64,000 nt of DNA from DASSUW01 sp963806395 (GTDB taxonomy: Bacteria; Actinomycetota; Thermoleophilia; Solirubrobacterales; Solirubrobacteraceae): contig CAWDYI010000019.1 in NCBI GenBank assembly GCA_963806395.1, positions 186,001 through 250,000 of the forward strand. Reading direction: 5' to 3'. The notes under the pieces were generated by a model. It was given only the letters and a program-made list of their open reading frames with translations, had not been told where the DNA came from and searched no databases. Made by a program: the position numbers and the translations under genes. Below are positions 42,319 through 51,777 of the stretch, one piece after another. Within the stretch, counting starts at the first letter, position 1. Each line of letters opens with the position of its first letter.

Positions 42319-43962
42319 ATGCGCCCTGGCGATGCGACCGAGGTTCACCGGGCGCTCGATCGCGCCCGCGACCTCCACTACGAAGACCACGACGGCGCGC
42401 TCAGCGAGGCGATCCGCTGCCATGAGCTCGCGCGGACGCTCGACGACGATGCGCTGCGATGCCGCGCGCTCGTGCTCCAGGCCGCGGTCATGCTCCAGCG
42501 CGGCGACCTTCGCGGCGGGGTCGCGCTGACCACCGCGGCGGAGCCCCACGCCGACCGCGGCGACGACGATCGGGCACGGTCCGAGCTGGCGGCCATCAAG
42601 GCCCAGCTGAACTTCTTCGCCGGCTCCTACGCCGAGGCGCTCGTCCAGGCCGAGCGGGCGATCGAGCTCGCCGACCGCGGCACCGACATCGAGGTGCGGA
42701 TCTTCGCGCGGCGGTACGCGTGCGTCGTGTTCGGCAACGTGGGCGTGCGCGACTGGCCCGAGCGGCTGGCCGAGGTCCTGCGCCTGGCCGTCGAGGCCGC
42801 GAACCCGTGGGAGGAGGCGATGTCACGCAACGACCTCGCCCATCTGATCATGGAGCAGGGCGACCTGAAGCGGGCCGAGCAGGAGATCGAGCAGGCGTTC
42901 GCGACCGCGGCCGGCCTCGCCCCGCGCAACCGGTTCGCGCTGGCGGTCTTCGGCTGCACCCGGTCCGAGATCCGGTTGCGGGCGGGCCACGCGGCCGACG
43001 CGCTCGCCGATGCCCAGCACGCGGTCGAGCTGCTCACCGCGACCGGCGACCCGAACCCGTACCTGCTGGCGATGACCGTGGTCGTCGAGGTCCAGGCGCT
43101 GCTGGCGCTCGGCCGGCTCGGCGAGGCCGAGCGCTCCGGCCAGCGCGCGGTGGCGCGACTTGGCGACCGCGTGCCGCAGGCCCGCAGCCTGATCCTGAGC
43201 ACCGTCGCGGCTGCGCTGCGCGAGGCCGGCCGGATCGAGGAGGCCTTCGACGCGCTCAGCCACAGCGCCGCCGTCGAGCGCAGCGCGTTCGAGGAGCTGT
43301 CCGAGCTGCAACGTGGACTCGAGCGCGCGGGACTGGAGACGCGTGCCGCCCGCGACCAGGCAGACGCGCTCGCAGCGAAGAACCGGCAGCTCGAAGACGC
43401 CGTGCGCGAGCTGGGCGACGCGCGGGCGGCGCTCGAGCAGCGGACCGCGCAACTCGAGTACACCCAGGTGCAGCTGCGCGAGCAGGCCGACCGCGACTGG
43501 CTCACCGGGCTCCACAACCGCCGCTATCTGGCGCGTGAGGTCGGGCGCCACGCCGCGGCGCCCTCCGCGGGCCCGTTCAGCTACGCCGTACTCGACCTGG
43601 ACGACTTCAAGGGGATCAACGATCGCTACGGCCACCAGGCCGGCGACCAGGTGCTGATGCGCGTCGCCGCGCTGCTCCTGGGCGAGCTGCGCGGCCAGGA
43701 CTCCGTCGTCCGCACGGGCGGGGAGGAGTTCGTCCTGTTGATGCCGCACACGGACGCCGGCGCGGCCGCCGCCTGCTGCGAACGTCTGCGGAGCGCGATC
43801 CGCGACGAGCAGTGGGACCGCATCGCCCCGGGGATGCGCCTCACCGCCAGCGTCGGCGTCGCGACCGCGGGCGACGCGAGCGATCTGCGCGCCCTGTCGG
43901 AGCTCGCCGACAGGAGGCTCTTCGAGGCGAAGCGCTCAGGCCGCGACCGCGTCGTCGTGTAG
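42319..43962 (+). CDS. TPR-like diguanylate cyclase (GGDEF protein)
   Basis: The 547-residue soluble protein has an N-terminal TPR-like helical repeat region (about residues 10-340; for example AYAEALVQAERAIELA-type helices) and a coiled coil (AAKNRQLEDAVRELGDARAA). A C-terminal GGDEF domain follows with VLDLDDFKGINDRYGHQAGD (Mg/GTP binding) and the active-site loop RTGGEEF. GGEEF is an active variant. It makes cyclic di-GMP from GTP in response to a partner bound by the TPRs. No I-site RxxD is obvious. Confidence 0.88.
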   Translation: MRPGDATEVHRALDRARDLHYEDHDGALSEAIRCHELARTLDDDALRCRALVLQAAVMLQRGDLRGGVALTTAAEPHADRGDDDRARSELAAIKAQLNFFAGSYAEALVQAERAIELADRGTDIEVRIFARRYACVVFGNVGVRDWPERLAEVLRLAVEAANPWEEAMSRNDLAHLIMEQGDLKRAEQEIEQAFATAAGLAPRNRFALAVFGCTRSEIRLRAGHAADALADAQHAVELLTATGDPNPYLLAMTVVVEVQALLALGRLGEAERSGQRAVARLGDRVPQARSLILSTVAAALREAGRIEEAFDALSHSAAVERSAFEELSELQRGLERAGLETRAARDQADALAAKNRQLEDAVRELGDARAALEQRTAQLEYTQVQLREQADRDWLTGLHNRRYLAREVGRHAAAPSAGPFSYAVLDLDDFKGINDRYGHQAGDQVLMRVAALLLGELRGQDSVVRTGGEEFVLLMPHTDAGAAAACCERLRSAIRDEQWDRIAPGMRLTASVGVATAGDASDLRALSELADRRLFEAKRSGRDRVVV

Positions 43963-43969
43963 CGGCCGC

Positions 43970-44956
43970 TCACTCCTTGGGCAGAACGCGGCGCGCCAGG
44001 CGGCCTCGCCGGATGCGGGCCCACAGGTGGTCGCCGCCGGCCCACGCGGCGAAGCACAGCCCGCCGACCGTTCCCGTGACGGTCATCAGCACGCCGGCCG
44101 CCGCTGCCGCCGCGACCCCGTCGCTGCCGAGGATCAGCACCGCAGCCGCCGCGCCGACGCTCGGGCCGACCGGGAGCTGACCGAGCGTCACCACCGCGAT
44201 CAGCACGGCGATCGCGTCGAAGAACGATGCATCGACGCCGACCGCGTGCAGCAGCAGCCAGTTGCGGAGGATCTGCGAGAAGACCGCGACCAGCACGAAG
44301 CCGACCACGAGGCTGCCGCCGTGCAGGCTTCGGAGCACGGCGAGGCCGCTCCACAGCTCGCGGCCCTTGCCCAGGGCGAGATGCCGCAGGCCGGCGCTGG
44401 CCGTAGCGATCACCGCAAGGACGATCAGCGGCAGCCACCAGGGCAGGCCGAGCGGCACGACGAGGGTGAACGACGTCAGCGCGGCCAGCATCGCCTCGAT
44501 CGCGATGATCGGGAACTCCGCGGCGATCAGCGTCGGCACCTGCGGGCTGACCTCCGGCGACGAGCGCCGCAATGCGGCGATCCGCGCCGCGACCCCGAGT
44601 TGCCCGTTGATCACGCTGCCCAGCACCTGCATGCTCGACGCGCGGTAGAGGACGCGCCGGGGGACGGTCCCGCCCGCCGCGGTGATGGTCAGATGCCACG
44701 CCTCGCTGCGCGAGACCAGCGCGACGATCTGCAGGAGCGCGGTAACGGCCAACACCCATAGCGACGCACTCGCGAGCGCGTCGGCGAACTCCTCCCGCTG
44801 GCCCGACAGCAGCCACACGAGCACGGCGGCGGTCGCGAGCGAGCCCACGATCGTGATCGGCCCGCGATGACGGCGCCCGAAGCTCCGGAGCCGAGCGAGC
44901 GGGCGGCCCCCCGCGGCGGGCACAGCCGATTCCGTACCGCGCACCGCGTCACCCAT
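43970..44956 (-). CDS. Lysylphosphatidylglycerol-synthase-like membrane protein (UPF0104)
   Basis: The 328-residue protein has about eight helices and the UPF0104/AglD signatures: an N-terminal TAAVLVWLLSGQREEFADAL helix, EAWHLTITAAGG, RASSMQVLGSVINGQLGVAA, and VTLGQLPVGPSVGAAAAVLI (the usual LP.PGG region). The aminoacyl-transfer domain of MprF is absent. Function is unknown, perhaps lipid flipping. The ATG at 44956 is 10 bases after the stop of the upstream gene; an upstream start at 44989 would overlap it. Confidence 0.75.
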   Translation of the reverse strand: MGDAVRGTESAVPAAGGRPLARLRSFGRRHRGPITIVGSLATAAVLVWLLSGQREEFADALASASLWVLAVTALLQIVALVSRSEAWHLTITAAGGTVPRRVLYRASSMQVLGSVINGQLGVAARIAALRRSSPEVSPQVPTLIAAEFPIIAIEAMLAALTSFTLVVPLGLPWWLPLIVLAVIATASAGLRHLALGKGRELWSGLAVLRSLHGGSLVVGFVLVAVFSQILRNWLLLHAVGVDASFFDAIAVLIAVVTLGQLPVGPSVGAAAAVLILGSDGVAAAAAAGVLMTVTGTVGGLCFAAWAGGDHLWARIRRGRLARRVLPKE

Positions 44957-44966
44957 CGACGCGAAG

Positions 44967-47258
44967 CTACCAAGCGCCGCGGGCCGCATCGAGCAGCGCC
45001 GCGAGGTAGCACACGAGCGCCAGCACGACGACCGCGGTGAGCCCCCACGTGATCGCGACCCCGACCGCCAGCACCGACGCGAGCACCGAGGTGACGCCGT
45101 TGACCGCCCACGCCCACGGCACGGCGCCGGGATGCAGCCCCGAGAGGCGCGTGAGGCCGATCGGCATCGCCATCCCGAGCGCCACGCCGGCGGGCGCGAG
45201 CATCGCGACGGAGAGCGCCACGCGGGCGGCGAACGGCAGGTCGATCAGCGCCGCGAGCAGCGGCTGCAGCCCGACGGCGGCGACGGCGAGCAGTCCGCAC
45301 GCGAACGTGAGCGCGGTGAGCAGGGCACGGCGCGGATCCGCCACGCGTGCGGAGAGCAGCGAGCCGAGGCCGGTCGAGAGCAGCAGCGAGAACAGCACGA
45401 TCGAGAGCGCGTACGTCGGGAAGCCGAGGAACAGCACGAACCGCTGGATCAGGGCGATCTCCAGCAACAGGAACCCGAGCCCGATCGCGGCGAAGAAGAC
45501 CATCGTCCTCAGCGGCGGGTGGGCGCGCGACGGCGCCAGCAGCAGCGGCAGCCCGAACGCCGCCGCACACAGCACGAGCAGGACGGCCAGCGTGAGCGCG
45601 AGCACGCGCACCGGGTCGGTCGTGAAGAAGTAGCCCGGCGGCGGCGCGGCCGCCAGGTCGCCGAGCCGCGTCATGTTGAAGAAGAACGGCCGGTCGTCGG
45701 TCGGCGGGCACACGTCGAGCCGGTAGGAGCGGCAGAACTCCTCGTAGCCCGGGGCGACTGCCAGGTCCGCCCATTCGCGCTGATACGGGCCGCCGGGCGC
45801 GTACGCGACGCCCTCGCCGCGCTCGCGCGCGAGCGTCCGGATGCGATCGAGCTCGGCCGTGCTCCACGGCTCGCGGCGCACCAGCACCGTGCCGTAGAGC
45901 TCGTTGAAGATGTCGCGCCCGAGCATCACGACGACGTTGCGCTCCGGCCGCTCGACCCCCTCGTCCTCGAGCGCCGCGAGCGCGAGCACGGTCGCCCGCA
46001 GCGCTTCGTCGCCCACGAGCCGGTGCAGCCGGCTGACGCTGAGGACTCCGCCGGGCGCCAGGTGGTCGAAGTACTCGCCGAACGCCTCGCGGGTGTAGAG
46101 GTTCGCCTCCGTGAGCGCGAACCCGGCGGCCGAGTTGGCGCTCAGCGTGTCCGTGAACCCGATGTGGATGACGTCGTAGCGCGTGTCGCGGGCGGCGAGC
46201 CGCGAGCGCCCGTCGCCGATGTCGACCGACACGCCGGGAAGCGAGTAGGGCGAGCCGGACCAGCGCGCGAGGTCCTCGTCGACGATCTCGCGGATCGCCC
46301 GGTTGAGCTCGATCACGTCGACGCGGCGCTGCCCGGCGCTGAGCGCGTTCTCGATGTCGCGACCGCCGCCGCCGCCGATCACGAGCGTGTGGCCCGGGCC
46401 TGCGAGCTCGTAGCCGACGCTCTGCGGACCGAGCCTGAGCGCGCGCCAGTCGGGGAGCGGCGCACCGGGCGCGCGAACCGGCACCGGGGCGTAGACGCGG
46501 TCGTAGAACAGGAGCGCGAAGTCGCTGCCGGCGGGCGGCGGGTAGCCGAGCACGCGGCTGAGCGGCGTCCAGCGCTCCGCCACGGGCTCGACGTCCGGGC
46601 CGGTCGTGTGCGGCGGCAGCGCGTAGAGCGACGTGGTCGCAGCGAGTGCCACGGCGACGGCGGCGAGCGCGATCGCTGCGACCGCGATCCGGCCGCCGCC
46701 GAACAGGAGCGCCGCGAGCGCTGCCAGCAGCGAGAGCGCGACCAGCAGCGTCGTGCCGGAGACGAGCCACAGCAGCGGCACGACCGCCAGCGCTCCGACT
46801 GCCGCCCCCAACAGGTCGAACGCGTAGACGGTGCCGATCCAGCGCGCGTAGCCGCGCACCGCGAGGGCGATCACGACGCCCGCCACGCAGAACGGCACCG
46901 CCGCGAGCACGCAGATCGCCACCAGCGTGAGCGCGAAGTCGACGGTCACCCCGGCCCCGAGGCCGGTCGAGTAGTCGAGCCGCACGAGCGCCAGCGGCAT
47001 CACCACGAGCAGCGCTGCCAGCCCGGCGCTCCAGCGCGCGAGCCGCGGCTCGACCGGCCCTGCGGCCCAGCCCTGTCGCAGGTACACGACGAGCCCGCCC
47101 GCGCCCACGCCCAGCAGCGCGAGCGAGATCGCCAGGAAGCTGAAGTGGTAGGCCAGCACGGCCGACAGGACGCGGGTGAGCAGTACCTGGAGCGCAAGCG
47201 TGCATCCCGCCACGAGGCCGACGCCGAGTGCAGCGCGGAGCAAGGCACGCTCGGGCAT
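44967..47258 (-). CDS. Large membrane protein with spermidine-synthase-like domain
   Basis: The 763-residue protein has about seven N-terminal helices (LRAALGVGLVAGCTLALQVL, YHFSFLAISLALLGVGAGGL), a central SAM-binding domain, and seven or so C-terminal helices. In the central domain HTLVIGGGGGRDIENALSAG is the glycine loop, VDVIELNRAI the strand-2 acid, YDVIHIGFTDT and GVLSVSRL the later motifs. The spermidine-synthase catalytic Asp region is altered, so polyamine transfer is doubtful. Proteins of this kind are widespread and uncharacterised. Confidence 0.8.
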   Translation of the reverse strand: MPERALLRAALGVGLVAGCTLALQVLLTRVLSAVLAYHFSFLAISLALLGVGAGGLVVYLRQGWAAGPVEPRLARWSAGLAALLVVMPLALVRLDYSTGLGAGVTVDFALTLVAICVLAAVPFCVAGVVIALAVRGYARWIGTVYAFDLLGAAVGALAVVPLLWLVSGTTLLVALSLLAALAALLFGGGRIAVAAIALAAVAVALAATTSLYALPPHTTGPDVEPVAERWTPLSRVLGYPPPAGSDFALLFYDRVYAPVPVRAPGAPLPDWRALRLGPQSVGYELAGPGHTLVIGGGGGRDIENALSAGQRRVDVIELNRAIREIVDEDLARWSGSPYSLPGVSVDIGDGRSRLAARDTRYDVIHIGFTDTLSANSAAGFALTEANLYTREAFGEYFDHLAPGGVLSVSRLHRLVGDEALRATVLALAALEDEGVERPERNVVVMLGRDIFNELYGTVLVRREPWSTAELDRIRTLARERGEGVAYAPGGPYQREWADLAVAPGYEEFCRSYRLDVCPPTDDRPFFFNMTRLGDLAAAPPPGYFFTTDPVRVLALTLAVLLVLCAAAFGLPLLLAPSRAHPPLRTMVFFAAIGLGFLLLEIALIQRFVLFLGFPTYALSIVLFSLLLSTGLGSLLSARVADPRRALLTALTFACGLLAVAAVGLQPLLAALIDLPFAARVALSVAMLAPAGVALGMAMPIGLTRLSGLHPGAVPWAWAVNGVTSVLASVLAVGVAITWGLTAVVVLALVCYLAALLDAARGAW

Positions 47259-47277
47259 GGCGCGAGAACCTATAGGG

Positions 47278-48660
47278 ATGACTCATGACTGGCGGGTACT
47301 CCAGGACGCGATCGCGGGCGAGGTCGTCCTCCCGGGCTCCTCGGGCTACGACCAGGCGCGCAAGCCGCCGATCGCCCGCTTCCACGACGTCAGACCACTG
47401 GCCGTGGTGCGGTGCCGGTCCGCGGCCGACGTTGCCGAGGCGATCTGGTTCGCGGGCCGGTACGGCCTGCGCGTGGCCGCCCGCAGCGGCGGGCACTGCT
47501 TCGCCGGGCGGTCCTCGACGACCGGGATCGTGATCGACGTCTCGCCGATGGACTCCGTGTCTGTGGCGGACGGGGTGGCGACGATCGGCGCAGGCGCTCG
47601 GCTCGGGTCGGTCTACGACGCGCTCGAGCAGCACGGCCTGACGATCGTCGCCGGCTGCGGCCCGACCGTCGGCATCGCCGGCCTGACGCTCGGCGGTGGG
47701 CTCGGGGTCCTCGGGCGCAAGCACGGGCTGACCTCCGACCAGCTGCTCGGCGCACAGGTCGTGCTGGCGGACGGCCGCATCGTCGACTGCGACGAGCAGC
47801 GCGACGAGGAGCTGTTCTGGGCGCTGCGCGGCGCCGGCCACGGGACGTTCGGGGTCGTCACGTCGCTGATCTTCCGCACGCTCCCCGCGCCCGCGGCGAC
47901 CAGCTTCCAGCTGCTGTGGCGACACACCGACGCGGCCGCGGTGATCGACGCGTGGCAGGCGTGGGCGCCCGACGCGCCGGACGAGCTCGCGGCCAGCCTG
48001 CTGGTGACGGCGCCGGCGGACCCTGGCCGGCCGCCCGCCGTCGAGGTGTTCGGCGCGATGATCGGGAGCGGGTCCGCGACCACCGCGCTGCTCGACGAGC
48101 TGATCGCCCAGGCGGGCACGGAACCGGAGTCGGCGGCGCACACGGAGTTGCCCTACCGGGACGCGAAGCGGCATCTGGCGGAACGCGGCGGAGACGACGA
48201 GCCCGGGCATCTCTTCAGCAAGTCGGAGTACTTCCGGCGGCCGCTTCCCGCCGGCGCCGTGCGCGCCCTCCTCGACCACTTCGTGGACGGTCGCGTCGCC
48301 GGCGAGGCGCGCGAGCTGGACTTCTCGCCGTGGGGCGGCGCCTACAACCGCGTGGCGCAGGACGCCACCGCCTTCGCCCATCGCGACGAGCGGTTCCTGC
48401 TCAAGCACGCGGTGGTGATCGACGCCGGCACCGCCGCCGAGGCGGCGGAGCGCTGGCTGGAGCGGTCGTGGGCGACCGTGCACCAGTGGGGCGCCGGGCG
48501 CGTGTACCCGAACTTCCCGGACCCGGATCTGGCGGACGCGGCGCGCGCGTACCACGGGCCCAACCACGACCGGGTCCTGCGGATCAAGCGGCGGTACGAC
48601 CCGAGCGACTTCTTCGCCACCGATGACTTTTCCGCCCAGGTGGCGTCACACACGGAATGA
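47278..48660 (+). CDS. FAD-linked oxidase, berberine-bridge-enzyme type
   Basis: The 460-residue protein has the PCMH FAD domain: AEAIWFAGRYGLRVAARSGG, then GGHCFAGRSSTTG, in which His attaches FAD covalently. VAGCGPTVGIAGLTLGGGLG and LGRKHGLTSDQLLGAQVVLA follow. The C-terminal BBE domain ends YPNFPDPDLADAARAYHGPN, the family's terminal motif. The usual second covalent Cys is not evident, so attachment is probably monocovalent. It oxidises an alcohol, sugar or alkaloid-like substrate with O2. Its stop overlaps the following sigma-factor start. Confidence 0.88.
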   Translation: MTHDWRVLQDAIAGEVVLPGSSGYDQARKPPIARFHDVRPLAVVRCRSAADVAEAIWFAGRYGLRVAARSGGHCFAGRSSTTGIVIDVSPMDSVSVADGVATIGAGARLGSVYDALEQHGLTIVAGCGPTVGIAGLTLGGGLGVLGRKHGLTSDQLLGAQVVLADGRIVDCDEQRDEELFWALRGAGHGTFGVVTSLIFRTLPAPAATSFQLLWRHTDAAAVIDAWQAWAPDAPDELAASLLVTAPADPGRPPAVEVFGAMIGSGSATTALLDELIAQAGTEPESAAHTELPYRDAKRHLAERGGDDEPGHLFSKSEYFRRPLPAGAVRALLDHFVDGRVAGEARELDFSPWGGAYNRVAQDATAFAHRDERFLLKHAVVIDAGTAAEAAERWLERSWATVHQWGAGRVYPNFPDPDLADAARAYHGPNHDRVLRIKRRYDPSDFFATDDFSAQVASHTE

Positions 48661-49610
48661 ACTCGATGCAGACACACGACGAGTCGGCGTTCACGGTGCT
48701 CGTCGAGCGCCACCGGCGCGAGCTCCAGGTGCACTGCTACCGGATGCTGGGCTCCTTCGAGGAGTCCGAGGACCTCGTGCAGGAGACGTTCCTGCGGGCG
48801 TGGCGCAGGCGCGAGACCTACGAGGCCCGCTCGACGATCCGGGCATGGCTGTACCGGATCGCGACCAACGCCTGCCTCGACACGCTGTCGAAGCGGTCAC
48901 GCCACGCGCCGAGCCCGGGCGAGGTCCCGTGGCTGGAGCCCTACCCGGACCGGCTGCTCGACGAGGCCGCGGCGAGCGACGACGACCCGGAGGCGGTCGT
49001 GGTGGCCAGGGAGACGATCGAGCTCGCGTTCGTGATCGCGATCCAGCACCTGCCGCCACGACAGCGCGCGGTACTGATCCTGCGTGACGTGCTCGGCTGG
49101 CCGGCGAACGACACCGCGTCACTGCTCGACGTCAGCGTCGCTGCCGCCAACAGCGCCCTCCAGCGGGCGCGGGCCACGCTCAAGCAGCAGCTGCCCGAGC
49201 GCCGGCTCGAGTGGCCGACGCCGGCGCAGCAGACCGCCGGCGAGCGCGCGCTGGTGCAGCGCTACATCGACGCAAGCGAGCGCAACGACGCGCAGGCCCT
49301 GCTGGCGCTGCTGCACGAGGACGCGCGCTTCATGATGCCGCCGGAGCCGGGCCTGTACGTGGGTCGCGAGACGATCCGCGCGTTCTGGACGGAGGGAGGC
49401 CTCGGCTCGGACGCGTTCGGCGACATCCGGTGCATCGTGACCTCGGCCAACCGGCAGCCGGCGGTGGCCAACTACCAGCGGCTGCCGGGCACCTCGGAGT
49501 TCCGCGCGCTGGCGCTCGACGTGGTGCGAATCGAGGACGGCGCGCTGATCGACGTCGTCGCGTTCCTGCCCAGCGTGTTCCCGTCGTTCGGGCTCCCAGC
49601 GACGCTGTGA
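48657..49610 (+). CDS. ECF sigma factor with C-terminal SnoaL-like domain
   Basis: The 317-residue protein has sigma regions 2 (RELQVHCYRMLGSFEESEDL, VQETFLRAWRRRETYE, WLYRIATNACLD) and 4 (LPPRQRAVLILRDVLGWPAN, DTASLLDVSVAAANSALQRA). A SnoaL/NTF2-like extension of about 120 residues follows (RYIDASERNDAQALLALLHE, ARFMMPPEPGLYVGRE). Such ECF groups (41/56-like) use the tail instead of a separate anti-sigma factor. The overlap with the oxidase gene suggests that the oxidase is part of its regulon or signal. Confidence 0.88.
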   Translation: MNSMQTHDESAFTVLVERHRRELQVHCYRMLGSFEESEDLVQETFLRAWRRRETYEARSTIRAWLYRIATNACLDTLSKRSRHAPSPGEVPWLEPYPDRLLDEAAASDDDPEAVVVARETIELAFVIAIQHLPPRQRAVLILRDVLGWPANDTASLLDVSVAAANSALQRARATLKQQLPERRLEWPTPAQQTAGERALVQRYIDASERNDAQALLALLHEDARFMMPPEPGLYVGRETIRAFWTEGGLGSDAFGDIRCIVTSANRQPAVANYQRLPGTSEFRALALDVVRIEDGALIDVVAFLPSVFPSFGLPATL

Positions 49611-49734
49611 ACGGCCTCGGTACGGGTGACCGCACGGGGGCCGGGGAAGGCCGCACCGCGCCCGCGGGAGGCCGAACTCGAACACGCAGGCCAGCGCGAT
49701 AGAGCCAACTGTCACATGGTGGGAGGCTTGTCCT

Positions 49735-49815
49735 ATGAGCCCCACCACCATCACCATCGTCCACGCGTCGGCCGTCCACAGCGTCCGCGTGTCCCGCCGC
49801 AACCGTCGCCGCTAG
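49735..49815 (+). CDS. Possible 26-residue microprotein
   Basis: The ATG is preceded by GGGAGG at 8 bases. The product (MSPTTITIVHASAVHSVRVS then RRNRRR) is basic at the C-terminus and has no known relatives to me. A second small frame follows after 8 bases with its own site. Low confidence; the good ribosome site and tandem arrangement are the support. Confidence 0.35.
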   Translation: MSPTTITIVHASAVHSVRVSRRNRRR

Positions 49816-49823
49816 GAGCCATC

Positions 49824-49943
49824 GTGCCCGTCACCGTCACCCCGCGCCGCCCCGCCGCCCCCGCACCGCACGTGTACATGCTCGCCACCGTGCGTGAGCT
49901 GCCGCCGGTCGCGCGCCCGGGCACCTTCGACTCCACCTGGTAG
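49824..49943 (+). CDS. Possible 39-residue microprotein
   Basis: A GTG start follows TAGGAG closely. The product is Pro-rich (VPVTVTPRRPAAPAPHVYML) and ends in RPGTFDSTW. It is coupled to the preceding small frame. It could be a peptide precursor or a short leader; no modification enzymes are nearby. Confidence 0.35.
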   Translation: MPVTVTPRRPAAPAPHVYMLATVRELPPVARPGTFDSTW

Positions 49944-50010
49944 ACCGCTAGGTCCGCCGCAGCCGCTCACGAGCGGCCGCCTGGACGCGGCGGGCCACGG
50001 TTGGCGTCGC

Positions 50011-51684
50011 TCAAACCGGCGCCAGCCTCTCCTCGATCAGCTCGTGCCCGGCGGCGAGCGCACGCCGGTCGCCCGTGACCGCGGCCAGGAACTCCTCGCG
50101 ATCGAGCGCGAGCAGCTCGACGTCGGTGCGGGCGACGACCGTCGCCGTGCGCGGCACGTCGCGCAGCAACGCGATCTCGCCGAAGCAGTCGCCGACGAAC
50201 TCCCTGCGCCGGAAGCGCCCGCGCTCGGTCACCTCGACCTCACCGGCGCCGATCACGTAGAAGCGGTCGCCGACCTCGCCCTCGCGGATGATCGGGTCGC
50301 CCTCCGCGATGTGCACCGGCACCAGGTGTCGCGCCAGCTCCTCCAGGCGCGCCACCGGCAGCGGGGCGAGCATTCCGACACCGCGCAGCAACCGGTACTC
50401 GCGCTCCGGCACCGGCGTGTTCGCCTCGAGCGTGGCGAGCGCCCGCCAGCGCGCGAGCACGACCAGCGGCAGCACCACGCCGACGACGACCAGCGCACCG
50501 CGCAGGCCGAGCGCTAGCACGAGCACCGGTGCGAGCAGCGAGCCGACGGCGGTCGTCAGCTGGTAGGAGCTCTCGACCACGCCGAACGCACGCGCCAGCA
50601 CGGCGTCGGAGGCGAGCCGCTGGACGAGCGTCAGGCCCGCCACCTCCATCACGGCGTAACCCACGCCGAGCACGAGCAGCCCGAGCACCGCGACGAGCAC
50701 GCCGGGCAGCGCGCTCAGCGCCAGCAGCGGCACACCGATCAGCACGCTCCCGAGCACCAGCCCGGACGCGTTGCCGCGGCGTGCCAGCAACAGCACCGCC
50801 GCGGCGCCGCCGATCGCGCCGCCCAACCCCCAGGCGGAGTTCAGCCAGCCGACCCCGGCGGCGCCGAGATCGAGCAGCTCGAGCGCGACGACGACCACGA
50901 GCACGTCGACCGCGCCCTCGACCAGCGTCGAAACGCCGAGCACGCCGACGACGAGCCGCAGCCCCGGCGTGGCGGCGACCGTCCTGAACCCCTCGGCGAT
51001 CTCGGCCGCGCGCCTGCCGACCGGCGGCGCACCGGCACCGGGCGGGCGCACGTCCACCGGGATCCCGGCCAGCGCGACCACGGCGAGCAGATACGCCCCA
51101 CACGTTGCGGCGAGGGCGAACTCCACCCCGCCGATCGCGACCAGCAGCCCGCCGCCGGCCGCGCCGACGAGGAAACCGACGCTGTCGATCGCGGCCCAGA
51201 GCGCGTTCGAGGCGGCAAGCTGGCCGGCCTCATCGGCGAGGCCGGGCAGCAGCGCCGCCTGCGCCGGCTTGTGCCCGGTACCGACCGCGGTGAACACGGC
51301 CGCCAGCACGAACACCACGGCCGCCGGTCCGTCGAGCGCGACCACCGCAGCCGCGACGGCCAGGACGAGCGCGCGCACGAGCGACAGCGCGACGAGGACG
51401 TTGCGGCGCGAATAGCGGTCCCCGAGCAGGCTCATGGCGGGCGCCGCCAACGCGGCGGGCACCATCCGGACGGCGGCCGCAAGCCCGACGGCGGATGCCC
51501 CGCCGACGCCGTATGCGTAGACGGAGAGGGCCACGAAGAACGCCCAGCTCCCGACCGAGGCCGCCGCCCACGACGCCTGTACGCGCCGCAGCGCGGAGGT
51601 CGCGAGCGCATCGTGCAGCGCCCGGCCCGCCACCCTCGCAATCGTTGCGGCGTCCGGCCGTCGGGAGGTTGTGAGCGCGTCCAA
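50011..51684 (-). CDS. MFS transporter fused to a cyclic-nucleotide-binding domain
   Basis: The 557-residue protein has twelve predicted helices with the MFS-type loop SLLGDRYSRRNVLVALSLVR between helices 2 and 3 (residues 80-100). From about residue 430 it has a CNB/Crp domain: EGDPIIREGEVGDRFYVIGA, GEVEVTERGRFRRREFVGDC, FGEIALLRDVPRTATVVART. The phosphate-binding cassette FGEIALLRDVPRTA matches cAMP/cGMP sites. Thus export may respond to a cyclic nucleotide. The TTG at 51684 is used (AAGGGG upstream); a TTG at 51717 is possible. Confidence 0.85.
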   Translation of the reverse strand: MDALTTSRRPDAATIARVAGRALHDALATSALRRVQASWAAASVGSWAFFVALSVYAYGVGGASAVGLAAAVRMVPAALAAPAMSLLGDRYSRRNVLVALSLVRALVLAVAAAVVALDGPAAVVFVLAAVFTAVGTGHKPAQAALLPGLADEAGQLAASNALWAAIDSVGFLVGAAGGGLLVAIGGVEFALAATCGAYLLAVVALAGIPVDVRPPGAGAPPVGRRAAEIAEGFRTVAATPGLRLVVGVLGVSTLVEGAVDVLVVVVALELLDLGAAGVGWLNSAWGLGGAIGGAAAVLLLARRGNASGLVLGSVLIGVPLLALSALPGVLVAVLGLLVLGVGYAVMEVAGLTLVQRLASDAVLARAFGVVESSYQLTTAVGSLLAPVLVLALGLRGALVVVGVVLPLVVLARWRALATLEANTPVPEREYRLLRGVGMLAPLPVARLEELARHLVPVHIAEGDPIIREGEVGDRFYVIGAGEVEVTERGRFRRREFVGDCFGEIALLRDVPRTATVVARTDVELLALDREEFLAAVTGDRRALAAGHELIEERLAPV

Positions 51685-51777
51685 GCCTGGGCCCCTTCCA
51701 GCCGACCCTAACCGCAACGGCGCACGGCGTCACGAGTCCGGTCAAGGTGACGCCCAGGTGGCCGATTCAACGAGGAC

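Noticed and set aside
47270..47276. TATAGGG just before the FAD oxidase start as a -10 box
   Set aside because: It is too close to the ATG to serve that start, and no -35 box is evident.
44689..48567. 1292-codon open frame on the minus strand
   Set aside because: It is a shadow of the spermidine-synthase-like protein and the FAD oxidase; its composition is Arg/Ala/Gly-rich and it has no domain.
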